Shown: piece by piece, positions 35,634-44,192 of the stretch | How positions within the stretch are numbered: position 1 is the stretch's first letter | How the letters are laid out: each line of letters opens with the position of its first letter | DNA from: Acinetobacter sp. Ac_5812 | GTDB taxonomy: Bacteria > Pseudomonadota > Gammaproteobacteria > Pseudomonadales > Moraxellaceae | Assembly (NCBI RefSeq): GCF_013072695.1 | Contig: NZ_LXUK01000002.1 | Span: 109,600 to 173,599 of the forward strand | DNA: 64,000 nucleotides | Reading direction: 5' to 3' | Notes under the pieces: generated by a model | Told to the model about the DNA's origin: nothing | Databases searched by the model: none | Seen by the model: the letters and a program-made list of their open reading frames with translations, nothing else | Position numbers and translations under genes: made by a program

Positions 35634-35671
35634 GCAGGCGCTTAAGATCAATGTAATCACTGAGCGCCTGC
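35634..35671. terminator. Inverted repeat between the convergent cargo and lysis genes
   Basis: GCAGGCGCT (35634-35642) and AGCGCCTGC (35663-35671) form a perfect 9-bp stem with a 20-base loop. It lies between convergent genes but has no strong T tract on either side, so terminator activity is uncertain. Confidence 0.5.
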
Positions 35672-35680
35672 AGTGATAAA

Positions 35681-36235
35681 TTACTTTTTTAAAAATAGAT
35701 TACGCTCGGCAGCACGACGGCGTTCCAATCCTTTCATTACCTTGCCTCCACCAATATTCCAAACTTTAAACTGATCGGCTGCACCAATGAAATCACCTTT
35801 ATTCAGTTTGGCCAATAGTGTTGATTTCTTAAATGCAGTTTCACCGATGTTGTATGTCAGACTCACCAGTGCATCGAATTGATTCTGAGAAACTGGAACT
35901 TTAACAACGCTATTAACTGCTGCTTCAAAGCGCTGCAAATCATGTTGAAAAAAGGTCATTGCTTGCGCTTTTGTGCAGGTATCACCTCTTTTCACTTTAA
36001 CGCCGTTTGGAAAAACCGTGGTACCAAAACCAATGGTCCAAACTCCCACGCCATCGTCATAAGCTGTAAGCACCAGATCTTCAAAACTGGTGATTAAGTT
36101 GATACCAACGGAACTGGTTTTCATGCTACCAGATTGGTATTCATCTAAAATTTCACTAAATCGATCAACTTGATTTTGTGTAAGCTTGCCGCCTAGTAGT
36201 TTACGGGCAATGTCAAAGAATGCCTTTCTATCCAT
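35681..36235 (-). CDS. Phage endolysin (GH24 lysozyme)
   Basis: The 184-residue protein has the T4-type/lambdoid GH24 catalytic triad spacing: Glu52-x8-Asp61-x5-Thr67 (in EDLVLTAYDDGVGVWTIG). The rest includes QFDALVSLTYNIG and the C-terminal RRAAERNLFL segment. An N-terminal helical extension of about 40 residues precedes the lysozyme domain; no clear signal or signal-arrest-release segment is seen, so holin-dependent release is expected. It is the last gene of the leftward late program. Confidence 0.93.
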   Translation of the reverse strand: MDRKAFFDIARKLLGGKLTQNQVDRFSEILDEYQSGSMKTSSVGINLITSFEDLVLTAYDDGVGVWTIGFGTTVFPNGVKVKRGDTCTKAQAMTFFQHDLQRFEAAVNSVVKVPVSQNQFDALVSLTYNIGETAFKKSTLLAKLNKGDFIGAADQFKVWNIGGGKVMKGLERRRAAERNLFLKK

Positions 36236-36291
36236 TTTACTGTCCTCTAAAAATTAGAAACCGCCCGAAGGCGGCTATTTAATGCTGTGAT

Positions 36292-36504
36292 CTAAATGTC
36301 TTTATCTTTCTTCTTTTCTTGCTCTGAACTACCGAAGTAGAAACCGCAAGCGGTTGTCATTGCCCCTGCAATAAAACCTAATGCCGTGTTTATTAAGTTG
36401 CTGTTCTCTCGTGGCATATCGACAAAGAATAGTGCGATTACCAGGACAAACATTAAAGCAACTAAGGCAAAGGCCAGATAAGCCCGAGTTTGTTCACTTG
36501 TCAT
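36292..36504 (-). CDS. Putative holin (two-TM small membrane protein)
   Basis: The 70-residue protein has two hydrophobic helices (AYLAFALVALMFVLVIALFF and FIAGAMTTACGFYFG) and a charged Lys/Asp tail, a class II holin layout. The ATG at 36504 (MTSEQ) overlaps the end of the upstream gene by 11 bases and is preferred over a start three codons earlier. It lies directly before the endolysin gene. Confidence 0.75.
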   Translation of the reverse strand: MTSEQTRAYLAFALVALMFVLVIALFFVDMPRENSNLINTALGFIAGAMTTACGFYFGSSEQEKKKDKDI

Positions 36505-36775
36505 CAAAATCACCTTTTAACCGTTCTTTAGTTTGCTCATATTGCTTCTTTCGCAATTCGTGGATCTCTTGGGCTCGCTTATCATCACGCCGCTTAAAGT
36601 ACAGCGTAGTGAAAAACGAAATCACACCAATAAATACCGAAAACCATACTGCCCAATCTACACTTGCTGCATACGCTGCCACTGATGCTACCCCTGATGC
36701 ATATGATACTTTTGGTGCTGTTGCTGCGATTGTGTTTGTAGCAGCTTCAACCGCGCTTGCTGCCTGTTCCTGCAT
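36494..36775 (-). CDS. Second small membrane protein of the lysis cassette (holin, antiholin or spanin-like)
   Basis: The 93-residue protein has one clear hydrophobic helix (WFSVFIGVISFFTTLYF) after an Ala-rich region, followed by a strongly charged C-terminus (KRRDDKRAQEIHELRKKQYE) predicted to be coiled coil. This looks like an i-spanin or type III holin. The coding ends overlap with the two-TM holin by 11 bases, so the pair is co-translated. Assignment between holin and spanin is open. Confidence 0.65.
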   Translation of the reverse strand: MQEQAASAVEAATNTIAATAPKVSYASGVASVAAYAASVDWAVWFSVFIGVISFFTTLYFKRRDDKRAQEIHELRKKQYEQTKERLKGDFDDK

Positions 36776-36794
36776 TTTTCTGACTCCAGAAATG

Positions 36795-36814
36795 AAAAAA
36801 CCGCCTTAAGGCGG
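36795..36814 (-). terminator. Terminator-like hairpin inside the late operon (before lysis genes)
   Basis: On the minus strand CCGCC-TTAA-GGCGG forms a 5-bp stem followed by six T residues, then a CTGGAG ribosome site and the start of 36775. It separates tail fiber and lysis genes. Confidence 0.7.
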
Positions 36815-36836
36815 ATGTTGTTAATTAGTCTATGAA

Positions 36837-37931
36837 TTAAAGATTGGTTACATCAAGCGAGCAGCTTGCTACGATTGGCTTATCTTTTGTTCTACGCCGA
36901 GCATAGTAAACACATAAAATTCTTGCTGGAGTTGTCTCCACTACGAACGGTTGCCCGCCATCTGTTGAAAATATTGGTGCAATGCGAGTTCTATAAGACC
37001 AAGTCACCCCACCATCAGTACTTCTAAAGATTGTCACACCTGTTGTATTTGCTCCCCATATAATGTCGCCAGCAGATCCTGCGTGACCACTTGAACCGCT
37101 ACGATCGCCAGTGGCCAAGATAATAGATCCATCAGAGATTTTGGTTAAATTCGGCTGTCGCCCATCCATCATTAATGCATCTTGAATGACTGGTGCAGAC
37201 CAAGTTGCACCATCATCAATAGATACACTTTTATACAAAGGATTTGAGTTTCCTGAAGAATCTTCTCGACAGTATGCAATCCAGGTCGAACCTGTTGTAT
37301 TCACTAAATCAGCTTCTGTAAAAATTTTCCCTGCACTACTAAACATGATCGATTTTAGAAACCAATTTTCTTTATCGTTTGAAGTAAATAATGCAGTTTC
37401 ACTTATTCCGTTCACAGAATCAAAGTAGTAACCTGTTCTATACCAAACACCATTTTTGAACTTTAGACGAGACCAAACAGCATAAGCTTTACTGTTTGCA
37501 TAAATAAAAGGCTTAATCGTTGCAGAAATTACACCCGCCACTTTTTTAATAATGAAAGTCTTTAAAACAAGAATGTCACCATCATTCATAATGCTTTCAA
37601 GTAAAGAAAAGTCATACTCAAGGGTGTCATTAATAAAGAAATTTTCATTCACTTCATATGTTTCACCATTGTCTTTTGAAACAAACATGACCTGCCGATC
37701 TGACTGTGCATGCGCTAAGCCATCTGAACAAATACCTACTATTGCTCCATTTAGTTTTTCAACAAATGGAAAAGCTGAATAATTCCCCGTGCGAACAATG
37801 TTCTTTGTTCGAAAGTTTACTGCTTGTACAAAAACATGGTTGGAGGGTAATCGTGGAAAGATACAAGGATCATTATTCAAATCATTCCCTGTAAATTCAT
37901 ATTCGCGTTTCTGACCAAAAACAACACTCAT
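36837..37931 (-). CDS. Tail-associated protein with sialidase-fold (Asp-box) repeats
   Basis: The 364-residue protein has Asp-box signatures SxDxGxTW at residues 85-92 (SKDNGETY), 237-244 (SIDDGATW) and 304-311 (STDGGVTW), plus a degenerate one near 184-190 (SNDKENW). These mark a six-bladed beta-propeller of the BNR/sialidase type. The gene lies after the tail fiber gene, so it may bind or trim capsule or other surface glycans of the host. A catalytic sialidase Arg triad was not checked; enzyme activity is inference. Confidence 0.75.
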   Translation of the reverse strand: MSVVFGQKREYEFTGNDLNNDPCIFPRLPSNHVFVQAVNFRTKNIVRTGNYSAFPFVEKLNGAIVGICSDGLAHAQSDRQVMFVSKDNGETYEVNENFFINDTLEYDFSLLESIMNDGDILVLKTFIIKKVAGVISATIKPFIYANSKAYAVWSRLKFKNGVWYRTGYYFDSVNGISETALFTSNDKENWFLKSIMFSSAGKIFTEADLVNTTGSTWIAYCREDSSGNSNPLYKSVSIDDGATWSAPVIQDALMMDGRQPNLTKISDGSIILATGDRSGSSGHAGSAGDIIWGANTTGVTIFRSTDGGVTWSYRTRIAPIFSTDGGQPFVVETTPARILCVYYARRRTKDKPIVASCSLDVTNL

Positions 37932-37941
37932 AATTTAAATC

Positions 37942-39282
37942 CTAGAAAATCACTTGGGCAGTCCAGTGGCATAGATAGCGATGTCCAGCAACAGCTGCAA
38001 CGCTGTTTGTAATAGTTACACCGCTTTCACTTAAGTTATATGCGAGACCATTAATGTTGATTGGAGGATCTGCCGACTTATCTAAAAACCTTGATTCAGT
38101 ACCACTTGTTGGCGACTGAAAGAGGAATTGAGGTGCCATAAGCATGACGGGGCTAAATTTGATATTTTGTGCAAAAGCCCAGTTAATATTTGAATTTAAA
38201 GCAATCATTTGAATTGCACCTTGCTCCGTTTGTACTCCACGGGGTGCTCCATAAGGGTAAGTGGTTTGATACCGGCTTAAAGCTTTCTGCATGATGTCGT
38301 ATTTCTGCAGTTTTAAAGTCCGCACATATTTATTTGTTTGTGTAAGCTGGATACCTTCAAACTCTAAATAATCATTTGCGCCTGCAACTTCATTAATAAA
38401 CTTAATCGTAAACAGCACTGCAATTTGAGTGAAGTGAGAAGGCAATGCAAAGACCAGTGAAAATGGATTGTCCTGGTCTCTTGACTCGATATTGAAATCT
38501 TCACTTTTAATTACTGTATTGCTGTTACTGTACAAACCATCTGGTCTTAAAATCGGTTGCTCTAATTCATCAGATCCTAAAATTTTTACGTTGATATCAG
38601 TTGCTTGATAATCCGAACCTTTAAACATATACCAGGCAAGACAGCAGGTATTGCCGAACAAATATTTAGCTTCATCGAAAGAAAGATTAATAACAAATGT
38701 ATGCTCAGCCGTACTTGTTGTCGTAGCGTTTCGCTGGATGCGCATTGCATCTTGCTCATATGTTCCGTTTACATGGAATATAGTTGTACCATCGGCGAAT
38801 CCAGCACGCGCGTGGGTGATCCCTGCAGGGATCTGCTTCCGCTGAGTTGTATCAACAGATAGCGCGTGCCCCATTTGCCATGCCGTTAATGCTCCTTGCC
38901 AGAGTTGATTTTCATAGGGAATCGTCTTAAATCGCTCTATAAAGTCTCTATTTAAAGCCCTTTGAGTCCGCCCATCCTCAGTAACAATTAATAAGTCTGT
39001 CCACCCATTTGCGCCAGCACCTGCAGCTGCAGCGATTTCAATCGCTTCTGCTAACCCTTCGATCGCACCATCTAAGTCGGCTCTAATCTGTTCAAGAACT
39101 TCATTAAAATGTTTTATCTGAGCTTCAACATCATCCTTTAATGCATTAATCTCTTCGATTGCTTCATCAATGGTGGTTATATCCACCTTTGTGTCTAAGC
39201 TTGCTAGTACTTTCCGCAGAATCATTAAAATGTCTGCCAAGCTATTTGCATTGCTTAAAATTGCACTCCAATTCGTTGCCAT
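37942..39282 (-). CDS. Tail fiber protein
   Basis: The 446-residue protein has an N-terminal coiled coil (residues about 15-90, with DVEAQIKHFNEVLEQIRADL) of a kind used for trimeric fibers, and an Ala/Gly hinge (AAAAGAGANGW), then a beta-rich C-terminal region with no catalytic motif seen. Position after the collar gene and before the sialidase-fold protein fits a receptor-binding fiber. A GGAGGA ribosome site precedes the ATG, directly after a terminator-like hairpin. Confidence 0.75.
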   Translation of the reverse strand: MATNWSAILSNANSLADILMILRKVLASLDTKVDITTIDEAIEEINALKDDVEAQIKHFNEVLEQIRADLDGAIEGLAEAIEIAAAAGAGANGWTDLLIVTEDGRTQRALNRDFIERFKTIPYENQLWQGALTAWQMGHALSVDTTQRKQIPAGITHARAGFADGTTIFHVNGTYEQDAMRIQRNATTTSTAEHTFVINLSFDEAKYLFGNTCCLAWYMFKGSDYQATDINVKILGSDELEQPILRPDGLYSNSNTVIKSEDFNIESRDQDNPFSLVFALPSHFTQIAVLFTIKFINEVAGANDYLEFEGIQLTQTNKYVRTLKLQKYDIMQKALSRYQTTYPYGAPRGVQTEQGAIQMIALNSNINWAFAQNIKFSPVMLMAPQFLFQSPTSGTESRFLDKSADPPININGLAYNLSESGVTITNSVAAVAGHRYLCHWTAQVIF

Positions 39283-39299
39283 GCTTTCCTCCAGGCAAT

Positions 39300-39319
39300 A
39301 AAAAACCCGCTTTCGCGGG
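39300..39319 (-). terminator. Terminator-like hairpin between collar and tail-fiber genes
   Basis: On the minus strand AACCCGC-GAAA-GCGGGTT forms a 7-bp stem with a GAAA tetraloop, followed by T residues. Its tail runs into TGCCTGGAGG, the ribosome site of the fiber gene at 39282. Confidence 0.8.
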
Positions 39320-39336
39320 TTTCATGACAATTTAAA

Positions 39337-40074
39337 TTATTTAGCTTTGATTACATAAATCGCTGAAATATTCTTAGGTCTATTTTCGGTCGCAGTTGGT
39401 ACAACTAAAGATGCATTAAATTTTGCACCCCAAGCATTACCAGTTCCAGTTGTATCCCCTGTGCTGTTTTTATTTCCAGGAATAACTTCAAATGCACCAG
39501 TGGCTTGTAAAGCATCAACAAACTGTAAATTACCAGAGTCCGTGCTACCGGCCCGAATATCTCCCTCAATATTTCGGATAGCATCACCCTGGGTACTTCC
39601 CAAAGTTCGGCCAATATCGACACCCCTTCCATGGTCCCAACCTCGTACAAATTCAGCTCGATAATCAGGGACCGCAAAAGTGTTTGCATCACCACCATAC
39701 TTATTACCCAATCTTGCCGCTAGAATTGGATAGTCAGCCTTGTTATACGTCTGACCATTACACTCCAAATAGTTCACTGGTACTGTTTCAAATGGACAAA
39801 TACTTATTAAGCCAATCGAATCCTCTAAAACACTTACCCTTCCACCCAAGACCTCAAAATCATGCGCATTTGATTGAGAAATTTGAGTTACTGTATTGTC
39901 TAGATCACCATGCGCATCAATAATTTCATTTACTTTTTTCGTTAATGCATTAAACAGCCAATTGAACCATTGTCTAGCAGGTTTTAATTTAGTGGGAAAG
40001 CCCTTGAGTAGATCCAATTGATCAGTATTTTTTTCTCCAGTACGGGCAAATTCCGTTAATTTATTAATACTCAT
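39337..40074 (-). CDS. Phage tail collar domain protein
   Basis: The 245-residue protein has an N-terminal segment common in phage tail fibers (FPTKLKPARQWFNWLFNALTKKV, in part) and a collar domain with PVNYLECNGQTYNKADYPILAARLG and the following GGDANTFAVPDYRAEFVRGWDHGRGVD motif (in part). The ATG at 40074 or 40080 are both possible; the first part of the frame upstream reads through the previous gene and is not used. The next gene upstream ends ten bases inside this start region. Confidence 0.85.
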   Translation of the reverse strand: MSINKLTEFARTGEKNTDQLDLLKGFPTKLKPARQWFNWLFNALTKKVNEIIDAHGDLDNTVTQISQSNAHDFEVLGGRVSVLEDSIGLISICPFETVPVNYLECNGQTYNKADYPILAARLGNKYGGDANTFAVPDYRAEFVRGWDHGRGVDIGRTLGSTQGDAIRNIEGDIRAGSTDSGNLQFVDALQATGAFEVIPGNKNSTGDTTGTGNAWGAKFNASLVVPTATENRPKNISAIYVIKAK

Positions 40075-40654
40075 CTTCATCACCAAATAGTAATCTGACC
40101 CCAGAAGGTAAAGGAAATAGCATCCGCACCAACTCCCTTTCATGTGTGTCAAAATCTTCTAAAAATAAAAAGCTCACAGTCATATTTAGATTATCGACTA
40201 TCTTAAATCGCTTATTTAAGACCTGTTCGATAATCTCTTTTGCGGACTCCAAGGTACAATCAGACTTGTTCAAAAGTATCTTGGCTTTTATAGCAGACCG
40301 AAACAGTTGAGGGCTCATTTGATATGCTCGAAAACTTCCCACACCTGAGTCGCGCCAAAATCCTCCGATTGCTGGATCATTTGTTTCACCAAAAGGAAGT
40401 GCCTCCTCCTGATCTGCAAAACCAAAAAATGGAATCGCAACGGCGTTAGGGATTGAATCACGACTACCAACCCAATCCGCTAAAATCTGTAATTGATCCC
40501 CTTTGGCTGTTTCTAAATTGAACTTGCCACCAATACTGTTAAGGCATTCAAGACAATCAATTAAGGGATTCAGTGAGATCTCGACTGTTTCTCTAAACTT
40601 GGGTTTGTCTCGATGCTGGCTTGTAAGGAGAGCTATGTATTTCTTTGCATCCAC
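40064..40654 (-). CDS. YmfQ/gpI-like tail protein (DUF2313 type)
   Basis: The 196-residue protein follows a baseplate J gene, a position held by the gpI/YmfQ proteins of P2- and Mu-like phages, which connect fibers to the baseplate. It contains LQILADWVGSRDS and a helical first half. The last codons overlap the collar gene start, and the first overlap the J-protein stop by one base, so it is translationally coupled. Recognition is mainly by position. Confidence 0.75.
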   Translation of the reverse strand: MDAKKYIALLTSQHRDKPKFRETVEISLNPLIDCLECLNSIGGKFNLETAKGDQLQILADWVGSRDSIPNAVAIPFFGFADQEEALPFGETNDPAIGGFWRDSGVGSFRAYQMSPQLFRSAIKAKILLNKSDCTLESAKEIIEQVLNKRFKIVDNLNMTVSFLFLEDFDTHERELVRMLFPLPSGVRLLFGDEDEY

Positions 40655-41838
40655 TAAGCGCCTCCTGATGATGTAATTTCAATATTGTCGGTGTCACAAT
40701 ATGCAACCGCATTAAAAGCTAGGTAGTAATCACGTTCAATGGGTACACCATTTGCGATTATTTGGATCGACTCAATCTGGAACGACTCTGAATCCAAGTT
40801 CCCGAATAGACCTGCAGGAATATAAAGCTTATTCAGCATAATACGATCACCGATATCTAATTGATTTACATAATCAGCTAGGTTTTGCTTAATCTCAGCT
40901 TCAATTTCTTTGGAATAGCCTGAGGTACCAGTAATATCAATTGAAAAACTGATATTCACGATATTAGGTCTATACAACGAAACTATTTCTTCATCACCAA
41001 AGGTATTAATGACGGTGACTGAAATATTTCCGTACCATCCGCAACCCAAGCTTTTCTTTGATCTCATCACGTTAGCAATCTGGTTTGCATCCCCACCCGC
41101 TACCACCACACATAAACTATGAGAAGGAATGCCTAGACTGTTTGTAGCATCAGTGTCATTTTCGTATGTCTTACAGCGTGAAATGCCTGGCAAGCTAAAG
41201 ATCGCCCCTTTAATGCTGTCCGTTTTAGATTGCGAAGGAATGGCCACAGAAAGTGCCTGACGCTGTCTTAGCTTTGCATCTGACTCAACGGGCATACCTA
41301 AAGTCGATGTCGCGGGATTATTTACCCCTTTCCATCCCCGTGTCGGCTTACCAATTATTTTGATGGTGTTGCTCATAGCCAGAATTGCACCTGGGTTTTT
41401 CGCAGTGGCTGTAATAACAATTTGACCCGAATTAGGAATTATCACCAAGTCTGGAAAGATCCATTGATTAGCATTGTCATCGAGGGCGTATCCTTTTGTG
41501 ATTTCCGTAGTGGCCACACCCGTAATTTCTAGATCTACAGTCGAGAATGTTGGTACCTGCCGAGCAATTCCATTTATGGCCACATTGCGAGACAGAGCAT
41601 CTTTCTTTGCTGTCTTTGGTGAAAAGGTGGAGTAAGTATCTACAATGGCCGCATTTACATCGGCGATCGCACGGGAAAACACACCAATCCACTGCCCGTC
41701 CTGGCTATCGTTTTCAAGGTACGCATCTTCGCCATAAATACTTTTATATTGCGTCTTGAGATAATCGACTATCTCGTAATAGGTGGGTGCCAAGGGACCG
41801 CTATCGGTAATAACTGGCGCAACTGTCGTCAATGTCAT
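40654..41838 (-). CDS. Baseplate J-like protein
   Basis: The 394-residue protein begins with the J-like region (GPLAPTYYEIVDYLKTQYKSIYG) and contains SKTDSIKGAIFSLPGISRCKTYENDT and VVVAGGDANQIANVM, as in baseplate_J proteins (gp6 family) that form the wedge ring of contractile tails. Its start overlaps the upstream gene stop by four bases. Length fits the family. Confidence 0.9.
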   Translation of the reverse strand: MTLTTVAPVITDSGPLAPTYYEIVDYLKTQYKSIYGEDAYLENDSQDGQWIGVFSRAIADVNAAIVDTYSTFSPKTAKKDALSRNVAINGIARQVPTFSTVDLEITGVATTEITKGYALDDNANQWIFPDLVIIPNSGQIVITATAKNPGAILAMSNTIKIIGKPTRGWKGVNNPATSTLGMPVESDAKLRQRQALSVAIPSQSKTDSIKGAIFSLPGISRCKTYENDTDATNSLGIPSHSLCVVVAGGDANQIANVMRSKKSLGCGWYGNISVTVINTFGDEEIVSLYRPNIVNISFSIDITGTSGYSKEIEAEIKQNLADYVNQLDIGDRIMLNKLYIPAGLFGNLDSESFQIESIQIIANGVPIERDYYLAFNAVAYCDTDNIEITSSGGA

Positions 41839-42221
41839 GTTGTTAAGTCCCCATTAATAAATGCTTCGCCGTAAATAGTGTTTACCGTCATCGATACAGT
41901 TAAACGGCGTGTTTCTGTATTTAAAGAGCTTTGAAAATCGACAATGTTATTTACACCTGGTGTTTCTAAAACTCGCTGTCTTAGAGTGAGCTCATAAAGA
42001 TTCTTGGAATGCTTACCAACAATCGACTGACTCCAACCTGTGCCGTCCGATGTGTCGGCAAACCACTCACCAAGCCAAAGCTTAAGCCTGGATAAAATCG
42101 CCTGCGCCACGGTCTCGGGTGAGTTCACAAGAAAGTCATTCTTGCCAGATCCAAAAACATAGTCGCCATCACTTGAAAGTTTTCTATAGCGCATAAAAAA
42201 AGACGCTGTCGCGCCCCTCAT
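41835..42221 (-). CDS. Baseplate W/gp25-like protein
   Basis: The 128-residue protein has a DFLVNSPETVAQAILSRLKLWLGEWFADTSDGT segment (in part) and an ELTLRQRVLETPGVNNIVDF region typical of small phage baseplate proteins of the gp46/DUF2634/gp25 type. It overlaps the J protein start by four bases and follows the spike gene by 11 bases. An internal ATG at 42194 is possible. The function is inferred from size, motif pattern and context. Confidence 0.8.
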   Translation of the reverse strand: MRGATASFFMRYRKLSSDGDYVFGSGKNDFLVNSPETVAQAILSRLKLWLGEWFADTSDGTGWSQSIVGKHSKNLYELTLRQRVLETPGVNNIVDFQSSLNTETRRLTVSMTVNTIYGEAFINGDLTT

Positions 42222-42232
42222 GTTGATAACTT

Positions 42233-42907
42233 TTATTCTGGTGGGCCTGATTTGCTAGATCCCGAAGCAACGCCCGTTGTGATGTGGCTAAATAAACTTA
42301 CTGTCTTGGCCACAACATCAGTTAATGACTTAATCAGCCCTGTAACAGTTAAAGTCTTTTTCATTTCCACGTCACAATGAAAGACAGCCTTCTGGCCAAT
42401 AAAATTAAAGACCCCATCTTTTGTGATTTGGATCTTTGTTGCATTGTCATCACTGCGGATCTCAAGGCTATCTGTAGAAATATTCGAGATCTTGTTTGCT
42501 TGTGACTGCGGTTTAAAAAATGCAAAGCCATCTGATAGATCATGATGCCGAGTATCAAAGGGATTCTGAACCCCACCAGATTGCCACCACAGGTCGATGT
42601 TGCGAGATGAAAAGTTAACAAGGCATTCATCCCCCACATTGATTGGATGTGTAATGGTGAAGCCGCCAGCGCACGGAAACATAACTGGTACATCTTGCAG
42701 TATCGGAATTTCTAACATTTCGATATTTCCGTCCGGTGCACGTACCGGCACCTTGATTAACGGTTTCACTTCTAAAGTGACTGCATCAGGATCATAACTC
42801 ACCACTTCACATGGTAAGTTTGTCCAGATAGCCAAGATCTCTGCAGTAACAGCATCTTTAATAATGCTAAGCAGATCTGGTGAACGTTCATTGATTGTTA
42901 ATGCCAT
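42233..42907 (-). CDS. Membrane-puncturing spike (gp138/baseplate V-like)
   Basis: The 224-residue protein has an OB-fold-like N-terminal half (PIMFPCAGGFTITHPINVGDECLVNFSSRNIDLWW, in part) and a beta-helical C-terminal region ending in Gly, Ser and Pro residues (TTGVASGSSKSGPP), which matches spikes of the gp138 N-terminal domain type. Such proteins form the tip that pierces the outer membrane. It lies between hub and wedge genes. Confidence 0.85.
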   Translation of the reverse strand: MALTINERSPDLLSIIKDAVTAEILAIWTNLPCEVVSYDPDAVTLEVKPLIKVPVRAPDGNIEMLEIPILQDVPVMFPCAGGFTITHPINVGDECLVNFSSRNIDLWWQSGGVQNPFDTRHHDLSDGFAFFKPQSQANKISNISTDSLEIRSDDNATKIQITKDGVFNFIGQKAVFHCDVEMKKTLTVTGLIKSLTDVVAKTVSLFSHITTGVASGSSKSGPPE

Positions 42908-43900
42908 CTATTCAGCCCTCGGTGTGGGTGCCCAGCTTTCATCAACTGCAGTGAGGGTAATACCAGTTAAAGGCACTACTGCACCAAGTGCCGTGCAAAC
43001 CATGTTGGTGTACCACTCATCCCCACGTGTATCACCGCTATGTTCAATCGCTTGAATCACAAAAATTCCCTTGGCATTGGTTGCCAGTTTCGGTGTTTTG
43101 TTGGGTTGATCAACTTGCTGTCCAGCATAGGAAATATCATAGTTTTCTGACTGCAGATTCGTTACATCGATCTTTATGCGGTCCATACGTTTAAGCTTAG
43201 GATTCAACAAGCATTTAACGACTAGTCCCTCGCTTGTCAGTTGTGGCATTCCAACCATCCCCGTATCTGCAGTTAAAACAAACATGGGGTGAATTGAGTA
43301 TTTATCCAATTCTGTAGAATTAATGACACCTTCGGAATAATCAAAGGTGACATTATTCTCACGGCCAACTTTTTCAATAAATCCATGAAAGCTACCGAAC
43401 AAGGTTCGCCCACGTGGGTACTTTTGATCACTTAACTGGACCAGATCCCCCGCATCGATTCCATACTTCTTAGCTTCCTCCACGATTAGATCACTTAAGC
43501 CGTGAATAGATGTACCTGCAGGTACAGATTGATTAATAACGGCCTCATTTCGGACTTGATCACCAGCAATGGCCAACACACAAAGATAGGTATCAACTGG
43601 ACTATATCGACCACGGCGGTATTGAAATACACGACCTTTAAAAATAACCTCAGGCTCATCATCCCCATAACTACACGCCAAGATAACTTGCGTATTCTTT
43701 TTATCATCGTCTACGCCAGCAAGCTTATTCATAGTCTCATGCGATAAATTGTAGATATAGAACTCTGCGGCCTTTGGTTGTTCTCTTGTCGGCTGACTAA
43801 CCACAAAAGTGATTTTAAAATCAGAAAAATCTAATGCGTCAGGTGTATTTTGATCAACTTGAATCGTCAGTCTACAGTTACGCATCCATTGCATAGTCAT
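42908..43900 (-). CDS. Baseplate hub protein (gp44/gpD-like)
   Basis: The 330-residue protein resembles Mu gp44/P2 gpD hubs: its first half contains KITFVVSQPTREQPKAAEFYIYNLS and IFKGRVFQYRRG, and the second half the LTADTGMVGMPQLTSEGLVVKCLLNP segment (in part), which occurs in hub proteins. It overlaps the upstream gene by four bases and meets the spike gene directly. The function is based on the conserved hub-spike order. Confidence 0.85.
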   Translation of the reverse strand: MTMQWMRNCRLTIQVDQNTPDALDFSDFKITFVVSQPTREQPKAAEFYIYNLSHETMNKLAGVDDDKKNTQVILACSYGDDEPEVIFKGRVFQYRRGRYSPVDTYLCVLAIAGDQVRNEAVINQSVPAGTSIHGLSDLIVEEAKKYGIDAGDLVQLSDQKYPRGRTLFGSFHGFIEKVGRENNVTFDYSEGVINSTELDKYSIHPMFVLTADTGMVGMPQLTSEGLVVKCLLNPKLKRMDRIKIDVTNLQSENYDISYAGQQVDQPNKTPKLATNAKGIFVIQAIEHSGDTRGDEWYTNMVCTALGAVVPLTGITLTAVDESWAPTPRAE

Positions 43901-44190
43901 GTGTCACTCCAAAACAGTTTTATTCGGGTACTTAAGTCACTGAATGTCTGGCTCTCATCTTCATTAGTATTCAGCACGTATAGCGCACCCTTAATGATGT
44001 GTTGATGTTGGACCAGTAAATTGTCACCCACCAACATTGGTAGACCAGCAATTAAGGGATTTTCTGCATTATCAAAAATATCTAAATACCACTGCTCAGC
44101 TCGATAGATAAGTTGCAACTTATACTGTGTGGTACCGAGCTTGATATTAAATTTTTGATTACCGAAATTAAGCGGGATTTCGTAATCCAT
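43897..44190 (-). CDS. Baseplate plug-like protein
   Basis: The 97-residue protein contains YEIPLNFGNQKFNIKLGTTQYKLQLIYR and WYLDIFDNAENPLIAGLPMLVGDNLL, patterns of the small phage baseplate plug family. It overlaps the hub gene by four bases and follows the next upstream gene by two bases. It is likely a structural part of the inner baseplate. Confidence 0.8.
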   Translation of the reverse strand: MDYEIPLNFGNQKFNIKLGTTQYKLQLIYRAEQWYLDIFDNAENPLIAGLPMLVGDNLLVQHQHIIKGALYVLNTNEDESQTFSDLSTRIKLFWSDT

Positions 44191-44192
44191 AA

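Noticed and set aside
36260..36275. Hairpin CCGCC-CGAA-GGCGG between holin and lysozyme genes as a terminator
   Set aside because: The stem is short and its minus-strand T tract is interrupted, so it is not called a terminator.
38605..38862. Rightward open frame inside the tail fiber gene
   Set aside because: It is antisense to a well-supported gene, with no ribosome site or family resemblance.
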